A DNA stretch of 64,000 nt from Chryseobacterium rhizoplanae (lineage in GTDB: Bacteria; Bacteroidota; Bacteroidia; Flavobacteriales; Weeksellaceae). Under the pieces are notes generated by a model, which saw only the letters and a list, made by a program, of their open reading frames with translations, searched no databases and was not told where the DNA came from. The stretch is from contig NZ_FXTC01000002.1 of the NCBI RefSeq assembly GCF_900182655.1, positions 1 to 64,000 on the forward strand. Reading direction: 5' to 3'. Made by a program: the position numbers and the translations under genes. Positions 47,218 through 55,544 of the stretch are shown in pieces; the first letter of the stretch is position 1; the number at the start of each line of letters is the position of its first letter.

Positions 47218-48706
47218 CGAAATAACGAACTAGTATCTGGTTATCCAGACGGTTAACTTCTACTTCTTTCACCTTCATATCTTTATTGAAATAAGACATC
47301 TGTAAAAAGTTGTAATCATAAAATTTTAAACCCGGAAGTTTTCTGTAGATTCTGTTGTTGACAGGTTCAAACGAAGCCATAGAAAATCCCCATTCTCCGA
47401 AAGACGGAACATAAGTGTGATACGCTGCTGTGAAAGGAAAAATCTGATTGATCGTTTTTTCTATACACCAGAAAGATTTAGGCGCGAAATACGGAGAGGT
47501 GGTCTGAACTACAATCTTTGTATCAAGGGTAGTCAGTCTCTCCAATTCTTTATAAAACTGCAGGGAGTATAGTTTTCCTAAGCTGTAATTGGATGGATCC
47601 GGAAAGTCTATGATGATGACATCAAACTTTTTTTTGTTCTCTTTTACCCAAATGTAAGCGTCTTTATTAATGACCTCCACTTTAGGATTGGAGAAAGAGC
47701 CCTGATTCAGCCTGCGCATGGTTTCATTGGTCTTAAAAAACTGTGTCATTTCTCCATCAAGATCTACCAGTGTAATTTTTTTAACGTCTTTATATTTTAA
47801 TACTTCTCTTGCAGCAAAACCGTCACCACCTCCCAGAATCAGAACGTTATCAATCTTTTTCGCCATGGACATTGCGGGATGTACTAAAGCTTCATGATAA
47901 CGGTATTCGTCAGTGGAAGAAAACTGTAAGTTATTATTCAAATACAAGCGAAATTCATGAGTATTTCGTGTCAAAACAATCCTTTGGTAAGGAGAACTTT
48001 TAGTATAGACTACATTTTCACCATATAATTTTTCCTCAGAATAAGACAAAATAGTATCAGAGAAAATAAAAAGTCCTACCAATACAATAAATGCTGAAAT
48101 TGATTTTACTTTTAATGAAAATGGCTTTGACAGTTCTCTTTTAAGGTAATAGCATAAAAATATAGCAATCGAAATATTAATAAGTCCGAAAAACAAAGGT
48201 GTCTTTACAATTCCCAGCTTCGGAATCAAAACCAGCGGAAATAGAATGGATGCCAGCAAAGCCCCGATATAATCGAAGGCAAAGACATTGGAAACCAAAT
48301 CTTTAAACTGTACCCTATCTTTCAGAATATTCATTAAAAGTGGAATTTCCACTCCAACGAGACACCCTGTGAAAAAGACAAAAAGGTAGAGAACGCTTTC
48401 AAAATGTGCGAGTGTATTAAACAAAGTAAAAAGCACAACAGAGCTGATTCCGCCTACGATTCCTACCAGGATCTCAATCTCAATAAACTTATCGATCAGG
48501 TTTCCTTTGATGAATTTCGCAAAATAGGAACCTACTCCCATTGAAAATAAATACACCCCGATAATAAAGGAAAACTGCTTTACAGAGTCTCCTAAAAGAT
48601 AGCTCGCCAGGGCTCCGGCTACCAGTTCATAAATCAATCCACATGTAGCAATGACGAATACTGAAAACAATAAAAGCAGCTCAAGAGGAATCCTCTTCTT
48701 ATCCAT
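47192..48706 (-). CDS. Membrane-bound spermidine-synthase-like aminopropyltransferase
   Basis: A 504-residue fusion. Residues 1-235 are about seven membrane helices; 240-500 are a spermidine-synthase-fold domain. Its S-adenosyl-binding motif is ILGGGDGFAAREVL (about 290), an acidic residue pair follows in LVDLDGEM, and the catalytic segment is IIDFPDPSNYSLGKLYS (about 365), where spermidine synthases have a D-x-x-D-P pattern. It would transfer an aminopropyl group from decarboxylated S-adenosylmethionine, made by the decarboxylase in the same run, to an unknown acceptor, perhaps at the membrane. It overlaps the DUF350 gene by 8 bases. Confidence 0.9.
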   Translation of the reverse strand: MDKKRIPLELLLLFSVFVIATCGLIYELVAGALASYLLGDSVKQFSFIIGVYLFSMGVGSYFAKFIKGNLIDKFIEIEILVGIVGGISSVVLFTLFNTLAHFESVLYLFVFFTGCLVGVEIPLLMNILKDRVQFKDLVSNVFAFDYIGALLASILFPLVLIPKLGIVKTPLFFGLINISIAIFLCYYLKRELSKPFSLKVKSISAFIVLVGLFIFSDTILSYSEEKLYGENVVYTKSSPYQRIVLTRNTHEFRLYLNNNLQFSSTDEYRYHEALVHPAMSMAKKIDNVLILGGGDGFAAREVLKYKDVKKITLVDLDGEMTQFFKTNETMRRLNQGSFSNPKVEVINKDAYIWVKENKKKFDVIIIDFPDPSNYSLGKLYSLQFYKELERLTTLDTKIVVQTTSPYFAPKSFWCIEKTINQIFPFTAAYHTYVPSFGEWGFSMASFEPVNNRIYRKLPGLKFYDYNFLQMSYFNKDMKVKEVEVNRLDNQILVRYFDEEWGKVQ

Positions 48707-48914
48707 GAATTGCAGCGCTTATAATCATTGAAATTCCGATAATAAATGCCGCAAAGACAATAGCAATTGCTATATTTTTGTTCTGGGCGATCTCATGCCA
48801 TGTTTTTTCAGGAGTAATTTTTTCAATAATGAAATAACATGCAAGCAAAATGGCGATTCCTAAAAATGAATAAAGAATCGAGTTTAATATGGGTAATAAA
48901 TTGATGTTGTCCAT
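48699..48914 (-). CDS. Half-size DUF350 membrane protein
   Basis: A 71-residue protein with two hydrophobic helices (about 8-27, ILNSILYSFLGIAILLACYF, and 46-68). The spacing with PEKTWHEIAQNKNIAIAIVFAAF matches one repeat of a DUF350 protein, which usually has two such repeats (four helices, about 130 residues). It may dimerise. DUF350 proteins (YjfL type) occur near polyamine and amidoligase genes in other bacteria. It lies 12 bases after the small membrane protein and overlaps the next gene. Confidence 0.8.
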   Translation of the reverse strand: MDNINLLPILNSILYSFLGIAILLACYFIIEKITPEKTWHEIAQNKNIAIAIVFAAFIIGISMIISAAIHG

Positions 48915-48926
48915 AGTTTTATATTT

Positions 48927-49121
48927 TTATTTGTGATAGTATCTGTAGAACCCTACTCTGGAATGGCTTCTTGTGGTTCCGTCGCGGTATGTTTCCGTCT
49001 TGGCACAGTCGCAGACCTGATTTCCCTGATAGGTAAGATATACAAACCAGGTCAGGCAGAATCCTCCGATCAGGCAGAGGATCCAGTTTTGTCTTATGTA
49101 ATTGGTTATATTAGTTATCAT
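48927..49121 (-). CDS. 64-residue single-pass membrane protein
   Basis: A small protein with one membrane helix (about 13-31, ILCLIGGFCLTWFVYLTY), a CDC motif (residues 37-39) and a basic C-terminal tail rich in Arg, Ser and Tyr (TRSHSRVGFYRYYHK). I do not recognise it. Translation looks real because it overlaps the DUF4178 gene by 11 bases and the DUF350 gene follows 12 bases later. It probably works in the membrane complex of the operon. Confidence 0.65.
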   Translation of the reverse strand: MITNITNYIRQNWILCLIGGFCLTWFVYLTYQGNQVCDCAKTETYRDGTTRSHSRVGFYRYYHK

Positions 49122-50574
49122 TTGCAGGATAAGGTGAGTTTGAACTATTCTTCCATTTATTTACATTAAAATAATGTTTTCCTATCCACATCGCAACAAA
49201 CAGAACAATCATGATGAATAAAATAATTACGAAGTTCCAGAATGAGACGGGAAGCCAGGTTGCTTTAAGCTGTACATAGGTATTACTTGAAATTGGATCT
49301 GTAGTGAGTCTAAGTGCTTCAGTATTAATCAGCGAGTCCAGCTTTTGAGTTCCAAACGATGCTTTGGCAAGCCTGATTACTTCCGAGGTATCTTTTTCCA
49401 GTGTCTGTCCGTCTGTAAAAGTTTTGGTCTGCACCTTGAATATATCAGTAATCTCAATGATTCCTGATTTATCCCGTGATATCATAACCTTTGAATCAGG
49501 CGATGTAAGACCTGAAAATGAAGGTAAGCCTCCTTCTTTTTCGGCTGAAATAATGAAGTGATATTTTCCGGAGCCTACTCCACAGAGATTAAAATCTTCG
49601 GACTGACTTCCTTCTGACCAGCTTTCTCCATCTTCGTAACCATGATATTGTTCGATGTCTTTGGAGGTATAGATAATTTCATTGGTCTTTTCATTTACAA
49701 GACTCAACTGGATATTTGCCCAGGAATTATCAACTCCTGAAAATGCATTAACCTTTAATGGTGCTGAGCCTCCTGAAAGGATAAAACTTTTACTGACCAG
49801 CTCCTTATCTTTTACATCCGTAAAATTGATGGTCTCCGCAAAAACGGTTTCGTTGGTTCTTGACGTATAAACATACAGCTGAAGCAGGCATATCAATAAC
49901 GCTGCTATACAAAAAATGTTTATTGCCTGTCTGATATCAAAATAATAAGGCTGAACAATCCCAATTCCTGTATAATAGGGCATATGAGCTATTTTAAAAG
50001 CTCTTTTAACCTCATATTTTGAAATGTGAACTCCATAGAAGTATTGATTTTTTTTACCCACCGTCTCCTGTGAGATCATACGGGTTCCGTTGACGTATTC
50101 CTGGTAAGTAGCAAGATTGAAATCCAGATGCTCATCAAAAAATCCGGCAGCCGCATAGATGCTGCATGGAGTGTTTTCATACCAGCGGTAATTTCTTCCT
50201 TGATAAGTTTTTACTTTTGAACTTTTACCTTTAAAATCATCGGGATGTATGGTCACCAGAAAAACCCAGTGCCCGTCACTTTCACTCAGGAAAGCATCAC
50301 CTCCTTTGCTGTCTTTTAAAGAATATTCCCGCCAGAAAATACTGTTTCCGTATCTTTTGACAATAATTGCAACGACTGTATATTCTATGCCGTCAATTTC
50401 CCCTTTCTGTCCGACGTCCAAGACAACGTTTTCTGTCGGTATTTTCAAATGTTTAGTCTTTTTATTTCCGGCTACATCAATGAGATAAGAGCAGGTTTGA
50501 CAAACATATTCTTCAACAGGAAAGGTGAGATCTAATGTATTTTCTGATTCGCATGCTGGGCAGACATAGTGCAT
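49111..50574 (-). CDS. DUF4178 membrane protein with zinc ribbon
   Basis: A 487-residue protein. The N-terminus has a zinc ribbon of two CxxC pairs (Cys5, Cys8, Cys25, Cys28), followed by a DUF4178 domain (about 55-190, DGIEYTVVAIIVKRYG, WREYSLKDSKGGDAFLSESDGHW). A membrane helix lies near 217-236 and another near 450-470, with a large extracytoplasmic beta-rich region between them (about 240-445). DUF4178 is known in operons with DUF350, AdoMet decarboxylase and spermidine-synthase-like genes. Molecular function is unknown. It starts 2 bases after the decarboxylase stop. Confidence 0.85.
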   Translation of the reverse strand: MHYVCPACESENTLDLTFPVEEYVCQTCSYLIDVAGNKKTKHLKIPTENVVLDVGQKGEIDGIEYTVVAIIVKRYGNSIFWREYSLKDSKGGDAFLSESDGHWVFLVTIHPDDFKGKSSKVKTYQGRNYRWYENTPCSIYAAAGFFDEHLDFNLATYQEYVNGTRMISQETVGKKNQYFYGVHISKYEVKRAFKIAHMPYYTGIGIVQPYYFDIRQAINIFCIAALLICLLQLYVYTSRTNETVFAETINFTDVKDKELVSKSFILSGGSAPLKVNAFSGVDNSWANIQLSLVNEKTNEIIYTSKDIEQYHGYEDGESWSEGSQSEDFNLCGVGSGKYHFIISAEKEGGLPSFSGLTSPDSKVMISRDKSGIIEITDIFKVQTKTFTDGQTLEKDTSEVIRLAKASFGTQKLDSLINTEALRLTTDPISSNTYVQLKATWLPVSFWNFVIILFIMIVLFVAMWIGKHYFNVNKWKNSSNSPYPANDN

Positions 50575-50576
50575 TT

Positions 50577-50936
50577 TTATCTGTAAATTTTGTGTTTCTG
50601 AATGGTATTAGCTTTAAAATACTGAACCACTTCATCTGCAATCTGTTCTACTTTTGTGGTATTGTCCTGTGTATAATTGCAAAGGAAAACATCAAAAGTA
50701 AGCTGTTTAAATTCCGGCCACGTGTGGATACAAAGGTGAGACTCTTTAAGGATCACTGCGGAAGTAAAGCTGTCATTCTCAAAAATATGATTGGTTACTC
50801 CTACAATTTCTACCTCTTTGGTTTTCAGAATTTCTTCTATAAATGCCAGAAAGCCTTTGCTGTCTAATAACAAATCTTCTGACTCCGTTTCCAAAGTCAG
50901 AAGAATATGTAAACCTTTACTTGATAATGGGTTCAA
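50577..50936 (-). CDS. speD: S-adenosylmethionine decarboxylase, prokaryotic short type
   Basis: Makes decarboxylated S-adenosylmethionine, the aminopropyl donor. The 119-residue pyruvoyl enzyme has the self-cleavage site KESHLCIHTWPE: cleavage is expected between Glu65 and Ser66, which becomes the pyruvoyl group. His71 (Ser+5) and Cys86 (Ser+20) match the processing and catalytic residues of the Thermotoga enzyme. The full set is intact, so it should be active. It lies 20 bases after the guanidino-modifying gene and 2 bases before DUF4178. Confidence 0.93.
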   Translation of the reverse strand: MNPLSSKGLHILLTLETESEDLLLDSKGFLAFIEEILKTKEVEIVGVTNHIFENDSFTSAVILKESHLCIHTWPEFKQLTFDVFLCNYTQDNTTKVEQIADEVVQYFKANTIQKHKIYR

Positions 50937-50956
50937 TTAATTTTTTCGTAAATATA

Positions 50957-51880
50957 TTATTTTTTTGGAAGAAAAACCTCAGCAAGCATACATCTTGCAC
51001 TTCCTCCTCCATTTACTTCAATGGTATTAAGGTCTGAATAGATAATTTCGCAGTATTTTTCAATAGCAGCTACTTGTTCTGTAGTTAAAGACTGGTAAGC
51101 GGTCTGGCTCATCACCAGGAATTTCTCTCCGTCTTTATTCTGAACCTGAAGCATATTGCCTGCAAACTGTTGCATCTGCTCTTCTGAAATTTCGATGATT
51201 TCTTTTCCGGAACCTTTTATAGTTTCTACTACTTTTTCTCTTTCCAGCTCATCATCAATACAATCAAGACAGATTACGACAAATTTATCTGCCACACACA
51301 TCATAACGTTGGTGTGATAGATAGGAAGTCTTTCTGTTCCTACCGTCTGGAATGAATGGAACACAACCGGAGTAAATCCGAATTTTGCACAGAATTCTCT
51401 GAACAGTTTTTCATCCAGTCTCAAAGAAACAGAGCCGTAAGCAATTTTGTTATCGTGATCGAAAATCATACTTCCTGTTCCTTCCAGGAAATGCCCCTGA
51501 GTTTCAGGAAAAGACCAGTCATCAATTTCAGCAACTTCAAAGCCCTGATCTTTGATGCTTTCAATAATATCGTCTCTTCTTTCTACTCTTCTGTTGGAAG
51601 CGAACATGGGATATAAAACCACCTTTCCGTCTTTATGGAAACTTACCCAGTTATTCGGGAAAATAGAATCCGGAGTATGAGGATCTAAAGTATCTTTTAT
51701 AGTGATCACATTGATTCCTTTTCCTCTCAGCTTTCCAACAAAGGTGTTGAACTCAGCCAAAGCTTTTGACTGGATATCAGAACCCGTCTGTTCTACCTGA
51801 AAGTAATTGTTTTTTGCTGTCTCAGCGTTGTAACCGAATGCAATCGGTTCTATCATTAATACTGTATCTGTTGTTTGCAT
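50957..51880 (-). CDS. ctlX: CtlX-type guanidino-group-modifying enzyme
   Basis: A 307-residue enzyme of the amidinotransferase/dimethylarginine hydrolase fold, of the CtlX (citrulline use) type. Active-site stretches are seen: SIFPNNWVSFH (about 74), FLEGTGSMIFD with Glu near 132, YHTNVMMCV (His near 190) and the nucleophile in GGGSARCMLAE, Cys297. It probably hydrolyses the guanidino or ureido group of an arginine-derived compound. It follows the other guanidino enzyme by 77 bases and precedes the decarboxylase by 20. Confidence 0.88.
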   Translation of the reverse strand: MQTTDTVLMIEPIAFGYNAETAKNNYFQVEQTGSDIQSKALAEFNTFVGKLRGKGINVITIKDTLDPHTPDSIFPNNWVSFHKDGKVVLYPMFASNRRVERRDDIIESIKDQGFEVAEIDDWSFPETQGHFLEGTGSMIFDHDNKIAYGSVSLRLDEKLFREFCAKFGFTPVVFHSFQTVGTERLPIYHTNVMMCVADKFVVICLDCIDDELEREKVVETIKGSGKEIIEISEEQMQQFAGNMLQVQNKDGEKFLVMSQTAYQSLTTEQVAAIEKYCEIIYSDLNTIEVNGGGSARCMLAEVFLPKK

Positions 51881-51957
51881 TGTTTTTGATTTAAAAAATT
51901 AAAAGATTGAAAGACTACAACTCTCCCACTCTCAAACCCTAAAACACTCCTACCCAA

Positions 51958-52872
51958 TTATTCTCTCACAAGCGGCATTGTAGAGCATCTCAACAAACCA
52001 CCCATTTTAGAGATTTCTCTGTAAGGGATTTCTTCAACGGTCATTCCCCATACATTTCTCAAATGGTCATTCATTCTTGTGAATGCTTTGTCTGAAACTA
52101 CTACATCAGGAGCAATTGAGAAGATATTAGGGAACATTTCAAACATTTCTTCATCATTGATATGGAAACAGTTTTCTTCTCCGAAAATATCGATGATCAA
52201 GCGGTAATCACTTTCATCTACGAATCCGTTTTTATAAATGATACATTTGTCTTCTCCTACCGGATTAAATGTACAATCCAAATGCAGGATACCTTCAAAC
52301 GGAACTTTATCATTTTTCTTCAGTTCCAGGTCAATAATTCTTTTCTTTGGAAAATATTCTTTTAAGATTTCAATGGCATATTCGTTTGTTCTTGCCGTCT
52401 TATAGTTTCTGTAATCTTCGCTGAAGCAGGTTCCAATGAAAAGGAAATCATTCCATACGATCACATCTCCTCCTTCAATATGAGCTGTTTCCGGAAGGTT
52501 GATGATCTTTCTCCATGCTACTTTCTCAAAAACGCTTTTGTATGCTTCCTGCTCGTCTGCTCTGTCCGCAATCACATTGGAAATGATCATCTTATCGTCA
52601 ATCACAAAGGCCACATCTCTAGAGAAAACCTGGTTGTAATCTTTGATGATACTTGGACGCAGTACTTCAACGTCATACTTTTTTAAAACTGCTTCAAAAG
52701 CGTTCATTTCATTAATAATATCCTCTTCTTTAGGATAAATATTGTGTTCGATTGAGTAATATGACTTTGCGTCATAACTTTCCTCTAGTGTGGGAACTGC
52801 TCCCAGTGAATTAGGCTGGCCTAGAACTACTGACTTCAGCCTACCCGTTTCGTTTTTAATGTTTAGTCTCAT
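51958..52872 (-). CDS. Arginine-deiminase-like/amidinotransferase family enzyme
   Basis: A 304-residue guanidino-modifying enzyme with the family's catalytic residues: VFSRDVAFVID (Asp), AHIEGGDVIVW (His-Glu near 131), GILHLDCTF (His near 198) and the nucleophile cysteine in LRCSTMPLVRE (Cys296). It could be an arginine deiminase, a dimethylargininase or an amidinotransferase; sequence does not decide. It is first in a run of nine same-strand genes. A promoter box, TATATTTG, lies 19 bases upstream of its start codon. Confidence 0.88.
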   Translation of the reverse strand: MRLNIKNETGRLKSVVLGQPNSLGAVPTLEESYDAKSYYSIEHNIYPKEEDIINEMNAFEAVLKKYDVEVLRPSIIKDYNQVFSRDVAFVIDDKMIISNVIADRADEQEAYKSVFEKVAWRKIINLPETAHIEGGDVIVWNDFLFIGTCFSEDYRNYKTARTNEYAIEILKEYFPKKRIIDLELKKNDKVPFEGILHLDCTFNPVGEDKCIIYKNGFVDESDYRLIIDIFGEENCFHINDEEMFEMFPNIFSIAPDVVVSDKAFTRMNDHLRNVWGMTVEEIPYREISKMGGLLRCSTMPLVRE

Positions 52873-52891
52873 AAAGATTTATGCAATACTA

Positions 52892-52899
52892 CAAATATA
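52892..52899 (-). promoter_or_regulatory. Promoter -7 box of the guanidino/polyamine run
   Basis: TATATTTG on the minus strand matches TAnnTTTG. The -33 box is weak. No hairpin or operator is seen around it; the DNA from here to 53100 is otherwise featureless. Confidence 0.5.
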
Positions 52900-53102
52900 A
52901 GTAAAGGTCTCTACCTGTAAAACTTTTGGATTATTTTATGCATTAAATTTGACCTCCGAAATCAGCACCCTTCAACAAAATTTCCTTGTCTGTAAAGCCA
53001 ACTGTAGTGAATAGTTCCAAAAACATCTACAACTTACTATTTTCCATCTACATAAGAACAAAAAAACAGATAATCATATTATTTAATTTCCTATATTAGT
53101 GA

Positions 53103-53123
53103 TATAATTTTCGCGAAATTATA
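53103..53123. promoter_or_regulatory. Inverted repeat upstream of the Cys-rich peptide gene
   Basis: TATAA-T-TTTCGCGAAA-TTATA is an inverted repeat with one bulged base, 40 bases before the peptide start. It includes TAATTTTC, one mismatch from a -7 box, so it could be an operator over the promoter. Confidence 0.45.
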
Positions 53124-53162
53124 TTTCTTAAAACTTAACTATTAACACCAAAAATCAAAGTT

Positions 53163-53327
53163 ATGAACAAGAACAATCCGGTGCTGAAAAATGCACAAAA
53201 ATTAGGAAGAGAACAACAGAAATCCGTAATGGGAGGTGCACCAATCTCAACAGGCAGAAGATGCTGCGAGTGGGATGATGCAGGAAATTGTTATATCTGG
53301 ACATGCGACAGATGTCAATGCCCATAA
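53163..53327 (+). CDS. Bacteriocin-like precursor peptide with Gly-Gly leader
   Basis: A 54-residue peptide. Residues 1-25 look like a double-glycine leader (LKNAQKLGREQQKSVMGG), the type cut by peptidase-containing ABC exporters. The remaining 29 residues have six cysteines (34, 35, 43, 48, 51, 53) with acidic and aromatic residues between, ending CQCP. It resembles bacteriocin-like natural-product precursors that are frequent in Chryseobacterium. A perfect terminator follows 9 bases on. No modifying enzyme, exporter or immunity gene is within the window. Whether it is modified, secreted or antibacterial is unknown. Confidence 0.85.
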   Translation: MNKNNPVLKNAQKLGREQQKSVMGGAPISTGRRCCEWDDAGNCYIWTCDRCQCP

Positions 53328-53336
53328 TAAAAAAAC

Positions 53337-53368
53337 GAAAGCCTGCTTTTTCAAGCAGGCTTTCTTAT
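53337..53368 (+). terminator. Terminator of the Cys-rich peptide gene
   Basis: GAAAGCCTGCTT-TTTC-AAGCAGGCTTTC forms a 12-bp perfect stem (53337-53364). It may also serve the convergent receptor gene, whose stop lies inside the next 10 bases. Confidence 0.9.
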
Positions 53369-53369
53369 C

Positions 53370-55544
53370 TTATCTCGTTCTGTTTTCTTCTTCTGTCTTC
53401 TGGATTTCTTTAACCTGATATTTTGAACTTCCTAGATTATAACTGAGAGAAAATACCAATCGGCTGCTATCCCACCAATGGGTAAAACGATTATCCATAA
53501 TCTGCTTGTGCCGGAATTCCAGTCGTTGTTCGTAGGAATCCAAAAGATTATTAAAACCTATTTTAATGTTCAGTTGATTATCAAACCACGACTTTTGCAC
53601 TGATACATCTACGGTATACCTTGGTTTGATAATGTAAAGGCTGTTCCCCGTTTTTGATTCATAGTTGGCAAATACGTTTACGGTAAATCCTTTTGGAAGG
53701 GAAAACACCTGATTTAGCCTTACTTCATAATTGTAAATTTTCAATGCAAAAACCTCATCCAGATAAGGCCTGAATTCATCATTATAATATCCTGTAATCT
53801 GGCTGGTAATATTCCACCATTTTGTAATTCTGACTGGAAAGCTGGTTTCCAAAACAGCAAAGTTCCTGTACGGAAGATTCGTTCCCAGATACTCCAATAC
53901 ATTCGTTTCCGGATTGTACAGTGGATAACGTGTCATCACATCTTTTTCTTTTCCAACTGTAAAGCTGGCGATCCAGTTTTTGTATCGGTAGGTTGCTTTT
54001 ATCTGGCTTGTAAAGGAAGGAAGCAGATAAGGATTTCCTATCCAGTAATTTAACGGACTGAAATAAAACCGGAACGGATTAAGCTGAGAGAAAACCGGTC
54101 TCGTTATTTTCCTGCTGTAAGAAAGGGAAAACTCACTGGATTTATTAAAAGTATAATTTGCACTTAATGAAGGCAGCCATTTCAAATAATTTTTTGCAAC
54201 AACGGAATCCACGGTAACTGCATTGGAAATACTGTTGGTATTTTCAAATCTTAATCCTGCATTGATCTGTAAGTTTCCTATTTTCTGCCTGTATGCCAGA
54301 TAACCTGCCCAGATTTTTTCTTTATATGAAAACACATTACTTCTCGCAGGATCAAAAACAAACTGATTTCCGGCAGACAGTGTATCGTACCGGATGTTGT
54401 TTTGAGTGTCTGAACTGCTGTATTTGACTCCTACTTCAAGATCTGCATGATTAATTTTCTGTGCAGCATCTATCTGTGCAGTATAGATATTAATTTTATT
54501 AATCAAGTCAGATTTCCAGTAAGACAGAAGATCTACTGTAGCCTTATCTCTATTGATAAAATCATCATTCTGTTTATTTTTAACTGAAAGATAGTTTCCT
54601 AAAAAACTGATTTTAAATCCTTTGTTTTGAAAAGAATAATCGGTGGTCATTCCATAATTATCCTGTGAATAGCGGGTGGGATTTTCACTGGCGGTATTCA
54701 ATACTGTCTGGGTTTCACTTTTATCGGTACTAAAAAGAGAGCCGTCCCGTGTACGGTCATTATTCCTGAAATTACCTCTCAGATTGATCCCAAGCCTGTT
54801 TTTATCATTCATTCTGAAATCAGCTCCCGCCTGAATATTGTATACCTTCCCAAAATCTTCCTGGTAGGTATGGGTACGCATACTATTGGTATTTGCCAGC
54901 CGCTGCAACGCATGATAACGATAGGTAGAAATCCCTTCATTATAACCTGCCTGAAGACTGTATGTCACTTTTCCCGTATGATAAGATGTATTGAATGCAT
55001 TTTCCCTGTAGTTGAATTTATTAATATACACGTTACCATTACAGTTTGCTTTCCAGCCGAGACTGATATTCTTTTTTAATTTAATATCAATGATCCCTTT
55101 AAATTCGGCATCGTATTTTGAAGACGGATTGGTATTCACTTCTACAGATTCCACCATATCCGGAGATAAAGACCGCAAATAGGCCTGTAATTCCTGATTG
55201 CTCATCACAACAGGTTTTCCATCAATAAGAACAGCCGGAGCAATTCTTCCACCAATAAAAATTCCGTCTTCCTGGTCTACTGTAACACCGGGTGTTTTTC
55301 TTAAAACATCAAGAAGATGGGTAGCGGTTTTAAAATCTCTGTTTCCGGCAACAGATACAACCAGGTTTCCATCATTCAATTTCATCTTTCGCGGAGCTGA
55401 TTGAAGAATGACTTCAGAAATAGTTGTGGTGGAAGATCTTACCTGAGTCAGAGAATCCGAAACTTTACTATTTACAATTTCCTGTGCTTTTCCAAAAATG
55501 GAGAGAAATAGCAGGAATAACAAAAGCCACAATTTGATGATCAT
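53370..55544 (-). CDS. Outer-membrane beta-barrel receptor, TonB-dependent type
   Basis: A 724-residue outer-membrane receptor with a signal peptide (1-20, ending GKAQ), a plug-like domain (about 40-155: VVSVAGNRDFKTATHLLDVLRKTPGVTVDQEDG, here cited in part) and a large OMP_b-brl_3 type barrel (INPFRFYFSPLNYWIGNPYLLPSF is split in the barrel). It is more distant from the two tandem receptors at 37252-41816 than those are from each other. It follows the AraC gene by 80 bases and may share its regulation. Ligand unknown; it is convergent with the Cys-rich peptide gene. Confidence 0.88.
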   Translation of the reverse strand: MIIKLWLLLFLLFLSIFGKAQEIVNSKVSDSLTQVRSSTTTISEVILQSAPRKMKLNDGNLVVSVAGNRDFKTATHLLDVLRKTPGVTVDQEDGIFIGGRIAPAVLIDGKPVVMSNQELQAYLRSLSPDMVESVEVNTNPSSKYDAEFKGIIDIKLKKNISLGWKANCNGNVYINKFNYRENAFNTSYHTGKVTYSLQAGYNEGISTYRYHALQRLANTNSMRTHTYQEDFGKVYNIQAGADFRMNDKNRLGINLRGNFRNNDRTRDGSLFSTDKSETQTVLNTASENPTRYSQDNYGMTTDYSFQNKGFKISFLGNYLSVKNKQNDDFINRDKATVDLLSYWKSDLINKINIYTAQIDAAQKINHADLEVGVKYSSSDTQNNIRYDTLSAGNQFVFDPARSNVFSYKEKIWAGYLAYRQKIGNLQINAGLRFENTNSISNAVTVDSVVAKNYLKWLPSLSANYTFNKSSEFSLSYSRKITRPVFSQLNPFRFYFSPLNYWIGNPYLLPSFTSQIKATYRYKNWIASFTVGKEKDVMTRYPLYNPETNVLEYLGTNLPYRNFAVLETSFPVRITKWWNITSQITGYYNDEFRPYLDEVFALKIYNYEVRLNQVFSLPKGFTVNVFANYESKTGNSLYIIKPRYTVDVSVQKSWFDNQLNIKIGFNNLLDSYEQRLEFRHKQIMDNRFTHWWDSSRLVFSLSYNLGSSKYQVKEIQKTEEENRTR

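Noticed and set aside
53163..55544. Complete bacteriocin gene cluster around the Cys-rich peptide
   Set aside because: No exporter, peptidase, modifying enzyme or immunity gene is present; only a convergent receptor and an AraC regulator.
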